A stretch of DNA of 64,000 nucleotides, taken from positions 2,464,781-2,528,780 of the forward strand of contig JBCAMK010000005.1 in the NCBI GenBank assembly GCA_038503065.1, given 5' to 3'. Every line of letters begins with the position of its first letter. Within the stretch, counting starts at the first letter, position 1. Below the pieces are notes generated by a model, which was given only the letters and a program-made list of their open reading frames with translations, was not told where the DNA came from and searched no databases. Shown piece by piece: positions 48,098-59,050 of the stretch. Source of the DNA: Paragyromitra xinjiangensis (Eukaryota; Ascomycota; Pezizomycetes; Pezizales; Discinaceae). The translations under genes and the position numbers were made by a program.

Positions 48098-51000
48098 ATG
48101 GCTCCAGGTGTGATGTTGCCAACTCCAGCTGCCCCTACACCGTCACCACAAACCGCCACCCCTGTGTCACCAGCTGAAGCTCTGACACCATTGATTGAAT
48201 CTACCTTTAGAACCTCTACTCTTTCGTTTTGGCTGAACGGCACTAGCTTAACGCTTGATAATGTCGACCCTGAAGCTACACTCCTCGATTTTATTCGTTC
48301 GCAGCGTGGTCTGAAAGGGACTAAGCTCGGTTGTGGCGAGGGTGGTTGTGGAGCTTGTACGGTTGTCATCCAGCAGTTATCAAAGAGTGGGAGGGTTGAA
48401 CATTTGAGTGTCAATGCGTGTTTGGCCCCGGTTATCAGCGGTAGGTTTCGTTTCCTTCAACAATAAACCGATAAGAAGCTCTAACAACGTAAAACAGTTG
48501 AAGGAAAGCACGTCATCACCGTCGAAGCTCTCGGAACAACTTCTAATCCTCATCCACTGCAAGAACGAATTGCGAAGCTTCACGGTTCACAATGCGGTTT
48601 TTGCACCCCCGGAATAGTCATGTCGCTGTACGCGCTGCTACGTAATGCCTACGATCCAGCCACAAAGACCTACCGTCTCAGCGAGGAGATGATCGAGTTG
48701 GAGGGCGCCCTTGACGGTAATCTCTGCCGATGTACTGGTTACAAGCCGATTCTTGATGCGGCAAAGAGCTTCGTTAGAGAGGATTTGGGTGGGGTTGTAG
48801 TTGAAAGTCCAACGAGGGAGATGACGGAGAGGGCAGAGGATGGGCTGGGTGGGAATTACACAACTGCTGCGGCAACCGGTTCCTGCGGGCGACTAGGAGG
48901 TTGTTGTCGAGATAAAACGCCTTCTCCCATTTCCTCGAGCGACGGTGAATCGGCCAGTACAAACATTACGGAAGTGTCAGATGTACCTGTTACAGGTGCT
49001 AGCTATGGCGCTCCGCTGAAAACTTGTAAACGGTCGGATTGTTGTCAGCTTCCAGCTGGAACCTCAAAGTCTGAAACTGAGACGGAGGTGCTGGCGGGGT
49101 CGAAGAAGAACTCATACTCATTCCCACAGTTCAATTTTAAGTCCTACGAACCACATACAGAAATTATTTTCCCACCAGGCCTACGAAGGCACGTCAAACA
49201 GCCTATTTGCTTTGGCAATTCTAGAAAGGTCTGGTTCCGGCCAACTACGCTCGTGCAGCTACTAGAGATCAAAGATGCCTTCCCATCTGCCAAGATTGTG
49301 GCCGGATCTTCTGAGGTTCAAGTAGAAGTCAAGTTCAAGAATTCGCAGTATGCCGTGGCCGTCTATGTTGGCGAAATTGAAGAGCTCAAATCGTTTACTG
49401 TAAACGAAGAGGCCGGTGAGGTTGTTATTGGCGGCAATACCCCTCTGACAATCGTTGAACAAGAGTGTATGGAGTGGTATAGAAAGCTCGGGAGAAGAGG
49501 ATTGGTTCTGGAGGCAATCAGGAAGCAGTTGAGATATTTTGCTGGAAGACAGGTATCCTTTCCGTATTCCGTTTAATCATTGACAGGACTGAAAATCAAC
49601 AGATCCGTAACACTGCAACTCCAGCAGGGAATATAGCAACCGCGTCTCCTATTTCGGATCTGAACCCAGTACTGGTCGCTTCAGGAACCATCCTCACAGC
49701 ACAATCGATTTCAAAGGGGTCCTTCACCATCCCAATGACTGAATTTTTCCTCGGTTACCGTTCTACTGCTTTACCGGCTGACGCAGTAATCACGAAACTT
49801 ACACTCCCGCTCGGTGCGAGAAATGAGGTCGTAAAGGCTTACAAACAAGCTAAGCGGAAGGACGATGATATTGCTATCGTCACTGCAGGCTTGAGGGTCA
49901 ACCTTGACGATGCGGGTGTGGTGAAGGATATCTGTTTGGCATATGGAGGGTATGCCACTAAACCCTAAACCTAACCCTGAGTACTTGATATCTGATGCCT
50001 TGATTAGTATGGCACCTACAACGGTTACAGCTAAAAATACCCAGGAGGTGTTGATGGGCAAGAAGTGGTTTGACAAGGATGTTTTGGAGCTGGCTATGAA
50101 TGCTATGGGGAGGGACTTTAACCTGTCATTCACCGTTCTAGGAGGGATGCCAACTTACAGAAAAACACTTGCATTTTCTTTCTTTTTCCGATTTTGGCAC
50201 GAAGTTGCTGCAGAGCTCAGTTTTGGAACGGAAAGCGACCAAGTTGATCAAGAGGTTATTCGAGAGATCCATAGGGGGATTTCGTCGGGGTGGAGAGATA
50301 ACGAGAACCCATATGAACAAAGGGTTGTCGGAAAACAGATACCACATCTTTCTGGACTGAAGCAGGCGACGGGTGAAGCCGAGTACATCGATGATTTGCC
50401 CAAATTTGATGGCGAACTCTATGGTGGGCTAGTTCTTTCTGGGAGAGCTCATGCTAAGCTGGTGAAGTATGTTGCCCTAGCTACGTCGTGAAATCTATCC
50501 GGCAGCTAATTTATTCCATCGGTAGAGTGGATTTTACCCCCGCGCTTGAAGTTCCTGGTGTCCACGGCTACGTCGACCACCATGACATTCCCGAAGACCG
50601 CTCCTTCTGGGGCTCTGTGACAAAAGATGAGCGTTTCTTCGCCAAAGACGTCGTTCGATCTCATGGTGAGCCGATTGGTATGGTATTCGCAGAGACCGCC
50701 GCAATCGCCCAGATGGCTTCAAAGCTTGTCGATATTGTGTACGAGGATTTACCGGCGATTATTACCATCTCGGAGGCCATCAAAGCAGATTCGTTTTACC
50801 CTAATGACCACCAACTGAAGCGTGGAACTCCCCCCTTAGAGGCGTTTAAAGACTGTGATTTTGTTTTTGAGGGTGTAACGAGGATGGGTGGGCAAGAGCA
50901 CTTTTACCTTGAGACTAATGCTGCACTCGTGAATCCTAGGCCAGAGGATGGTGAGATGGAAGTTTGGTCCAGTACACAAAATATCATGGAGACGCAAGAA

Positions 51001-52756
51001 TTCGTATCACAAGTCACTGGAGTACCGAGTTCTAGGATTGTCGCCAAGGTGAAACGTCTAGGTGGCGGCTTTGGTGGGAAGGAGAGTAGGTCTGTTCAGT
51101 TGGCATGCATTCTTGCCGTTGCGGCAAAGAAATCGGGGAGGCCTACGAGGTGTATGCTTAATCGTGATGAGGATATGTTAGTTATGCGTTCTATCCTTAA
51201 AATATGTGCTCTGCTGACTTTGTAGGATGACAACTGGTCAGCGAAATCCTTTCCAGGTTCACTGGAAAGTCGGGGTTTCCAAAGATGGCATGTTACAAGT
51301 CCTTGACGCAGACGTCTATAATAATGCTGGATATTCCAAGGATCTGAGTGCTGCCGTCATGGACCGAGCTCTTACGCATATGGATAACTGCTACTGGATC
51401 CCGCATGTCCATCTTCGTGCCCACGTGTGCAAGACAAATACCCACAGCAATACCGCTTTTCGAGGATTTGGTGCTCCCCAGGGAATGTATATTTCAGAAT
51501 CCATTATGAGTGCGGTTGCAGACAATCTTGGCATTTCAATCGATGATCTTCGGGAAAAGAATCTATATAAAGAAGGCCAACTCACCCCGTTTCTACAGCG
51601 TCTTGAGGATTGGCACGTCCCGCAGATTCTCAAACAGATTCGTGAGGAATCTGACTACGATCGCCGTGTGAAGGAGGTTGAGGAATTTAATGGTACTCAT
51701 AAGTGGAAAAAACGAGGTATCTGCTGTATACCTACTAAGTTCGGCCTCTCATTCGCCACAGCAGTTCACCTAAATCAGGCGGGAGCCCTTGTGCATATCT
51801 ACCACGATGGCTCTGTGTTGCTTGCTCATGGTGGAACAGAGATGGGCCAGGGTCTCTATACGAAGATGTGTCAGATTGCGGCGCAAGAGCTCAATGTTTC
51901 TTTAGATTCTGTCTTCACCAGTGAGACAGCTTCAAACACTGTCGCCAACACCTCGCCGACCGCTGCCTCCTCCGGAAGTGACCTGAATGGAATGGCAATA
52001 CAAAACGCCTGTAAGCAGCTTAACGAACGCCTTGAGCCTTACAGGGAAAAGTATGGCCGCGATGCGCCTATGAAGCAGCTTGCTCATGCAGCGTATCTTG
52101 ATCGTGTCAACCTTTCTGCCAACGGATTTTGGAAGATGCCCGATGTGGGATTCCTTTGGGGGAATTATGTTGACCCATTGCCGATGTATTTCTATTTTAC
52201 ACAAGGAGCAGCTATCTCAGAGGTCGAGCTTGATGTATTAACAGGAGATCATACCGTGCTGCGGACAGATATCAAGATGGATGTTGGGAGATCTATCAAC
52301 CCGGCTATTGATTATGGTCAGATCGAAGGTGCTTTTGTGCAGGGCCAAGGTCTTTTCACGATGGAGGAATCACTGTGGCTCACCCGAGGTGGTCAGTTAT
52401 TCACACGCGGCCCAGGAACCTACAAAATCCCTGGATTTTCAGACGTCCCACAAGATTTCCGTGTCAGTTTGCTAAAAGGGGTTCCGTGGGCTAAGCTGCG
52501 GTCTATTCAGTCTTCGAAGGGGATTGGAGAGCCTCCTTTGTTCCTTGGAGCGACGGTGTTATTTGCACTTCGAGAGGCGGTAAAGGCTGCGAGAAAGGAG
52601 ATGGCTGTAGAAGGAGAAAGAGAGAAAGTATTAGCATTAGATTCGCCGGCGACGCCAGAGAGATTGCGGTTAGCGGTAGGGGATCAAATTGTGAAGTGGG
52701 CGATGGTTGAGGCGAAGGAGGGAGAGAAAGGATTCTTTTCGGAGGCGCAATCTTGA
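48098..52756 (+). CDS. hxnS: Xanthine dehydrogenase-type molybdoenzyme, probable nicotinate hydroxylase HxnS (1461 aa)
   Basis: Exons 48098-48440, 48498-49552, 49603-49949, 50008-50466, 50526-51176 and 51226-52756; introns are 49-59 bp. Two [2Fe-2S] domains (CGEGGCGACTVV; CGFCTPG and CRCTGYKP), an FAD domain, and a molybdopterin domain with LGGGFGGKE, FRGFGAPQ, GGTEMGQG and the catalytic Glu in KGIGEPP. The Arg of RALTHMDN, part of the purine-binding site, is present. It is longer than typical xanthine dehydrogenases (about 1330-1400) because of a Ser/Cys-rich linker between the Fe-S and FAD domains (48840-49110). Context favours nicotinate hydroxylase HxnS, a paralogue of the xanthine dehydrogenase HxA; a plain xanthine dehydrogenase remains possible. 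Confidence 0.9.
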
Positions 52757-53342
52757 TTAAGGGAGTCCTGTTATTGTTTTTGTTTGTTTTATAATTCTTT
52801 GGTTGGTCGGTTTTATTGCTCAAAAGAGGCGGGAATATCTATCCCTTATTATCTGTTTCGGTTGCCTTTCTCGGATTTTTCTTTTTGTAGCTGCTAAGGG
52901 TTTTCTTTTGAGTGTTATGGTATTAGTTTCCAGCTTGTGGATGGATACTGGTAGAAGTACATGCGAGGACAATCTCCAGTGTTTTTTTTCTGGCTGGCAT
53001 TTCTAACGCCAAGCCATAAGAGTGATATCCTATGAAGGTGTTGTAGTGTATTACTGTTAGGATAAGAGTGACTTGGTCAAGCAGGATATATACGTACTTC
53101 TGGTTGGTGAACTGGAAACTACTGAACTGTTGAACCGTGGAAGTTGCGCATGGGAGTTGACATGCATCGATTTCCTCGGGCTTCAATGTATTTTTATCTC
53201 TCCGTTTGTAAAATACATGAACTACGTTCTGAATAAACCAACCTTTCTTCCTTCACGAAGACAGGAACATAGAATCGTGATCAATGAGTCTGTCCGCATG
53301 GCGAGACGATGCTTTGCGGAAGCGTCTACAAAATGTGGATAG
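52757..53342. other. Convergent 3' flanks
   Basis: 586 bp between the stop codons of the molybdoenzyme gene (+) and the GH26 pseudogene (-). T-rich near 52770-52900. Nothing else seen. Confidence 0.45.
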
Positions 53343-54979
53343 TCAAGTAGTTGGCTTCCATAACCCCAGATTATCCAGCGTGATGATTCGTGCGTTGCTG
53401 CAAACTGATGCCAAAAAGGAGTGCGGGTTATAGCTGTCATCGTTGATGAATTCTCCCGCCCAAGTCACCCAGTATACCCAAGGAGCTCCGGCAGATGTCA
53501 TTGAGTCAGGATCTGGTATAACGCCAACCTCTGATAATGCGATAACCTTCGCTCCCCCGATGAGGGAGTTGAGTTGGGCGTACTGGCTTTAGAGAGCGCT
53601 GTGATCGCCAGCGGAAGCATAAATGTCGATCGAGGCAATGTTACATTCATCGTTTCCGGGGTACCAGTTCGAGTCTGCAGTGTTGCAAACCCAGACCATG
53701 TTGTGGAGGCCATGGTAGTTCACGATTCGATCGTAGACAAGGTTCCAAAGTGCCTTGAAAGCAGCAGATCCTTTGGCTCCCCACCAAAACCAACCTCTTT
53801 CTGGCTCGTGCAGCGGGCGAAAGAGGATGGGGACCCCGGCGTTGGAAAGTCGTTGGATTTGGGTAGCAATTGCGTCGATATCGCGAAGAAATAGATAGAT
53901 AGATAGATAGATTTTTCATGCACGCATCCAACCCTTAAGCTATGGCGGCATCGCGAAGAAATAGTATGTAATTGGTCCTGGAGCTGCCCTCGTTGAGAGC
54001 TGCGGCAACGTCAAATGTTGTAGAATCTGTGTAGAATCCATGCCACCACTCTTTTCCTGAAGTGTTGATTAAGCCAGTAGGAGCATTCCAATGCCAGACG
54101 AATGCGTTAATGCCGCCGCGACTATCGAGACTGATGGCGTCTTCGACGGCAGCTGATGTAGCGCTGTTCGCGACCTGTTTTGTTAACCTTTGGTACGACC
54201 AAGTTTACTATTCAGTTGCAGAGGATGTGGGCGTAGAGATAAAAGTGTAACAGCTTACTCTCGATGGCGAATAGTCAATGAAGTCGTTGCCCTGTATCGC
54301 TGGCGTTTTCCCAATGTTTTGTGTAACCCACAATAGACTCGCCGCATCTTGTTGACCCGAAAGATAATTGGTACCGTATTGCTTTTGAATGTACCTCAAG
54401 AGAGCTCGCGCGCCGGAAGTTGCTGACCTATCGATGGGCGAGGAAGTAACACTGCCAGTACCACCACCACCACCACTGGAGCTACCGCTATATGTGATGG
54501 TGAAAGAACCAATGTCGTAATAGCCCCAGTCACTCTTAACTCCTACCCCAATGGAACCTGATGCACTATTTGTTAATATTGTCAAACTCTGTCTAGGCTA
54601 TTGCTTCACCTAACCAGTTCCCAATGTTATCGTTCTAGCTGACACGGTACGGAATCCCGTGCAGGACGGCAGTGGAATTTCTCCGGTGACTGTGCCATTA
54701 ACAATGCTTGTCTTCTTTTCGCCGTAGGAGGCTCGATAACGGATTGAGAGGCTATATTGGCCAGCTTGCGTTATCCACAGTCATACGGTGACAGCGCCGC
54801 TGTCCGTATCAAACGTAACCTGAGCCAGTGTAGCCAGAAACTGCGGTGGCAACTTGGACTCCGATGAGAGTACCGGCCTTAGCTTCAAAATTGTCGGCTA
54901 AGGGGAGATCAAAGTGTTGAAGTCCGAGGATTGCAAGGCAGAAAGCTCCCCTAAACCCGTAAGATTTGAAGTTATGCAT
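53343..54979 (-). pseudogene. Secreted GH26 beta-mannanase with CBM35, broken
   Basis: Minus strand. The start MHNFKSYGFRGAFCLAILGL resembles a signal peptide. A CBM35-like module follows (KTSIVNGTVTGEIPLPSC ... [13 protein letters not shown]), then a Ser/Gly linker and a GH26 domain ([27 protein letters not shown]). The acid/base region is [10 protein letters not shown] and the nucleophile region ALSEVGVIP. Lesions: a frameshift near 54810; TGA at 54783-54781; a 70-bp insertion at about 53880-53950 that brings a stop; and TAA at 53591-53589 (expected CAA). Two introns are recognisable (about 54614-54558, and one ending before VANSATSAA). The enzyme would cleave beta-1,4-mannan outside the cell. 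Confidence 0.82.
53880..53964. repeat. 15-bp direct repeat flanking a 70-bp insertion with an ATAG microsatellite
   Basis: ATCGCGAAGAAATAG occurs at 53880-53894 and 53950-53964. Deleting one 70-bp period restores the GH26 reading [15 protein letters not shown]. The inserted part contains about five ATAG units (53891-53911). It looks like a short tandem-type duplication or filled-in break rather than an intron, since no GT..AG pair fits. Confidence 0.85.
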
Positions 54980-56044
54980 TGTGGAGGGGTTCTACTATAT
55001 AGAAGATACTTGGCCCCGAGAAACTGATTGATGATGCTTATTATGAGAGGCAGTGCGTGAATTTATACAAACTTGCGAAGACTTTTACAATGAACCTCAC
55101 TCACTAGTACAATAGTTTCTCTTCATTCACAAAGTTCCGGACCGGGACCCGCTGTCCAGTGAAAATACTTGCGGTAGCCTAGCAGAGTACTCGAGTAGTT
55201 GAAAAACATATTGTTTAGGAACATTAAACATTCGTTCGTGCAGGGATCCGTTTCTCCCATGGTTATTCATGTGAAACATTCAAAAATCTGCTGCTGCCAC
55301 CTTGTCAGCGGAAAAATGAAATGGCTTTGCTTGCAATGAATTTACGAAAATTCAGATACACGAACGATCCTTCTGACTTCCTAGTCCTTGAAGGGAAGAG
55401 GTATTTCTAAATTCACACCCTTGCTAACCTGTGAAGCCATACTATTCAGGGTTGGCTAAAAGCTCGAGCAGCCAAGAACACTTCAACTTTTGAGAAGCAA
55501 CCCAGTGATGCTGGAGTAAATTTTTAGAGGTAAGCCCTTGCGTGTTCTCGTCAGGAACCTACTCACTAACCCACTCTAAGGGTTTGTGTCTAACAAGACA
55601 TGAGAATCTGCAGTCTCTTTGCAACCTCGACGCCTCATTCATGGGCCGGTGGCTGGCTGGTAATAGCGGGATCCGATCTTGAAAAATAATCGACAAGGAT
55701 TCAAGTACTTAGGGGCCAGATACGTTCGTATGCATAAACAAGACAGGCGTGTTGCACGAAGCTGAATTTCTCGCATACATCTGAGGCCGCGTTTCCCGAA
55801 GGTTCGTGGTACTGTGGTGAACGCATTCATGACGCTGGGAAAACAATGCAGTGTTTAGTCCTTCGGCATGTGACTACCATTCTATTTGGCGAGTAAGCAG
55901 CTAAGCGTTAAACTGGGTAGTTTAATTGAATGATATGGTAACTTTAGTGAGATCGACCGCTGCCAATATTTAACAAGCACTCTTCATATGCCAAAGAATT
56001 CGCAGGCTCAAACGAATCTCACCGTTGCTCTTTAGTGAAAGAAA
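54980..56044. other. Intergenic region
   Basis: 1.07 kb, upstream of the GH26 pseudogene and of the esterase remnant. One 63-codon minus frame at 55639-55830 without features. Nothing else seen. Confidence 0.45.
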
Positions 56045-56870
56045 ATGTCGAACTCCGCCCGAAACTTCAAACTTTGGGAAATAGATGATCAGCTATCTAG
56101 CACAGCAGAGGTTAGCGGAGCCACCGCTACAGACTCACCTACGCCAACATGGTTGACAGAGTTGGTGTTCCTTCCAATCTTCTCGCCGTAACTTAGGCTT
56201 ACTAGTTCAACAGCATGATCGCAGTCCATGGACTTAATGGCAACCACAGAGGGACATGGACCCACCCTTCCGGGAATCTATGGTTGAGAGACTTGAAGCT
56301 CGTGATTCCTCAGACTCGTATCTTAACCTTTGAATACGAGTCGGAAATATACATAGCCGGCTGGGAGCTCGTTTCGCCTCTAGGAATATGGTGCACAGCT
56401 GTTCAACTTCTGCTTGCTATTCTTACAGACAGCAGAGAACCAGGAGGCACGTACAAACTCACGCCTCTACTAGATTGATCGATGAGCTAATAATTCATAT
56501 GCCTCTTTAGTTAGCACGTCGTCCGATCATCTTTATTGCCCAAGGGTTCGGAGGAATTATCGTAAAGCAGGTATAAATTGCTCAAAGCCCTGCGATAGAT
56601 TTCAATGTTACTAACGATAGTGCGTCTAGGCTTTATGGATCGCCAACAATCAGCATACATACTTACCTATTGCTGCTCGAACTCTTTGTGTGGTACGGTT
56701 ACTACGACTTGTATATATAATTTATCTTTCCTGACATAGTACAGGTATTTTTTGGCACCCCCCACATTGGGGATGACCGGGATTCTTGGGAGAGAATCAT
56801 CCTCAACATGATAGCCGTTTCTCAAGACAACAAGATAAAGTCAAAGAACCTGACTTACTTCAGTCGATGT
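56045..56870 (+). pseudogene. Serine-esterase (DUF676-like) domain remnant, NLR effector type
   Basis: Fragments in order: MSNSARNFKLWEIDDQ (56045), VHGLNGNHRGTWTHPSGNLW (56221), RRPIIFIAQGFGGIIVKQ (56517-56570) and VFFGTPHIGDDRDSWERIIL (56750-56810). Together they are the alpha/beta-hydrolase domain that often heads fungal NLR-like proteins (AVHGLNG, GHSLGGLVVKQ and FFGTPH in relatives). Here the nucleophile elbow reads AQGFGG, without the serine. I could not join the pieces with good splice sites, and nothing NACHT-like follows. Either a dead gene or a divergent non-catalytic relative; I favour a remnant. Confidence 0.6.
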
Positions 56871-57218
56871 TCTGGCCCCTACCCCCCCCCCCCCCCAACT
56901 TTGCTGGTTTCCCCGGTATAATATAACTTCGCGATCATGGGAAATCACTCGGTTTTTTATATAAGGATAACTATTTGACAAGGATATTGACCCGCCACAT
57001 TATCATATCCTTATAGCGAGAGTGTACTGTAGTCGAAACCTAGGAACTTTCTCGACTATTCGAGACTTGAGCTCACTCTCAGGCTGCAGCTCGTTCTCAG
57101 TTAGTCGGGGCTTGGGCTTTTTTTACCGAATATTGACTTTTTCGCGCTCAGCTATCAATTATTTCTACATTGTTCTAGCCCCTACCCCCCCCAACTTTGC
57201 TTGTTTCCCCGGTATAAT
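56871..57218. repeat. Two copies of a ~45-50 bp poly-C-containing repeat
   Basis: 56871-56922 and 57174-57218 share TCTRGCCCCTA, a C run (15 versus 8), AACTTTGCTKGTTTCCCC and GGTATAAT. They differ by C-run length and two substitutions. The unit lies directly after the esterase remnant and is copied about 300 bp further on, so a small local duplication is likely. Confidence 0.8.
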
Positions 57219-57463
57219 TGAAAAGGTTTTCTCGGAGCGGCCCGTCCATTCAGATCTCCGGACCGCTGCGAACATAGACTAGCACTTGTATGACGTTCAT
57301 GCGGTGGACTACGTCAAAGTCGAGGAGCACAGAACTTCTCTGATCTCTGGATGCGCATGCATCTACGTTGCTATAAAGGTTTATACCAAGCTCCAAACAA
57401 TTTCGACCGAGTGAAGATACAGTAAGCATATGAAATGGTCTGCCTTAGAATTTCCACCAGAAC

Positions 57464-57884
57464 CTAAAGATCATGATAGGTGTCAACACTGAAAACAAAG
57501 TGACACGCATTAATATGGATAGCGACTCTATACATACCAGAATATTCGGGCACATAACCGGAGGGCAAGACTATACCAAGCAACGGAATCACCCATCCCT
57601 TTTATCCAGCCCGGATTAGCCGCCCTCGTAGCGACTTGATCCAGAAGCCAATCTTGATCGAACCCTTCCCATACACCTGTAGTACTTATGAGGTTGGGAT
57701 AAAGGATTGGGAAAAGGTCATGGCGCAGCATATGACTGAGGGTGGCAGTAGATATGTCGAGAGTGCAAAGGGAGGTGGCGATGTCCTCGACTTCATTGGA
57801 GGTTATTTCCGTGTCGAGGAACAGCCTGGATAGTATCATACATGCTTTCTTCTCAGGTTCAGTCGATAGGGAGTTGGAGGCCAT
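57464..57884 (-). CDS. DUF7079-like small protein (123 aa)
   Basis: Minus-strand exons 57884-57538 and 57488-57464; the 49-bp intron has GTATGT..TTTTCAG ends and joins in frame. The sequence ACMILSRLFLDTEITSNEVE ... LRHDLFPILYPNLISTTGVW ... GFDQDWLLDQV matches what I recall of DUF7079, a short family known from bacteria and scattered fungi. Function is unknown. The gene is compact, lies among repeats, and its family spread would allow an old transfer from bacteria, but the intron shows it is settled in a fungal genome. Confidence 0.6.
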
Positions 57885-58127
57885 GGCCGAGGATAGTGGA
57901 TAGTTTCTTGAACTGAGGTGGGGATTGAAAATTGTGAAAGTGTCGAGCTCGTGCGATGATTAAGTGTCTAGGCTCATGCTCAGCTAAAAGCCGCATGGGA
58001 TGAGCCTTGGCGCCAAGGCTAGTAAAAACGTAGGCACTGGACAACACCACTTGAATCAGGTGTGGCACGTGCAAGAGGAAAATGTATCAAGCCTAGGCAT
58101 AAGATGGCAGTATTTGTCCTCCACCAT

Positions 58128-58231
58128 AAGAACCGGAAACGTAGTATGAATACCCTTAAAGGGTCTATCCTTTTGTAGCTAGTATTCTAGTTATAATAAA
58201 CCCATCATTAAAAAAAAAAAAGAACCGGAAA
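58128..58231 (+). mobile_element. Tiny poly(A)-tailed insertion with 12-bp target-site duplication
   Basis: AAGAACCGGAAA stands at 58128-58139 and again, exactly, at 58220-58231. Between them is an 80-bp unit starting CGTAGTATGAATACCC and ending in about 11 A. Exact flanking duplication plus an A tail is the mark of target-primed retroposition. A similar unit lies inverted at 59061-59140. Too short to encode anything; it could be the 3' end of a LINE or a processed small RNA. Confidence 0.7.
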
Positions 58232-59050
58232 ATAGGGGGTGTATGGCTTTGTATGCTATGGGATTGTGCTCAGACTTCCCAACATACAAATGGTGGAGGA
58301 CAAGTACAAGGCTCTGGTAACGAGTGACCGAACCAGCCTTGAGATCAAATACATCTACATACTGGCCGGGTTTCGGGTTACTCAGTTGGCTCAATTTCGC
58401 TCCTGGCCTACTATTCTCCCTACTCTACTGGTATGCACCTTCATGCGGACCCAGGCTAGTTCGGAAACATCGTTCAAATACGAGTAGACGGCTGGGTAAG
58501 AGGGCTTTCACCTGTACGACAGCTTTTGGACAGGCTCTCGTGTAGTCCCTTGCTATATGTTAAACGTGACTCCGCCCCCCGTAATCTGGCGGATGTCCGT
58601 GTTAATTATCCCCACAACACACGTCTGCTCCGCACAATAAACCCCCACAGATGTCCGCTTCACCCACTGACATCCGCTTCCTTCTACACCAACCTGCTTT
58701 GCCCACATCCATGCTAACATCACGTCTACTCTATTTTACCCCACAGACGCCCGTCTCCCGCCGCAACTGGCGTGTTTGCAGCCAAACCAGCCTCTCAGTC
58801 CACATGAATCTCCGCAAACATTTTCTCAAAGTTAAAGCTGTCACGGCATGGCCTAACCGGATTTTATCTTAGCGTAAAGAAGAGCCACAGGGATAAAATC
58901 CCCATAGAGGCACCCGAGCAACAATTGCACTTCCGAAATGTGGAGTATACTTGCTAAAAAATGAAGTTAGTGATGCCTTAGTTAAGCCTAACCCACCCTT
59001 ACCGAATCTAAACATAGCGAACTTCAAACTACAGGGTTATCTTCGTGATA

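Noticed and set aside
53880..53950. Insertion in the GH26 gene as an intron
   Set aside because: No GT donor precedes the in-frame TAA, and the boundaries are a direct repeat.
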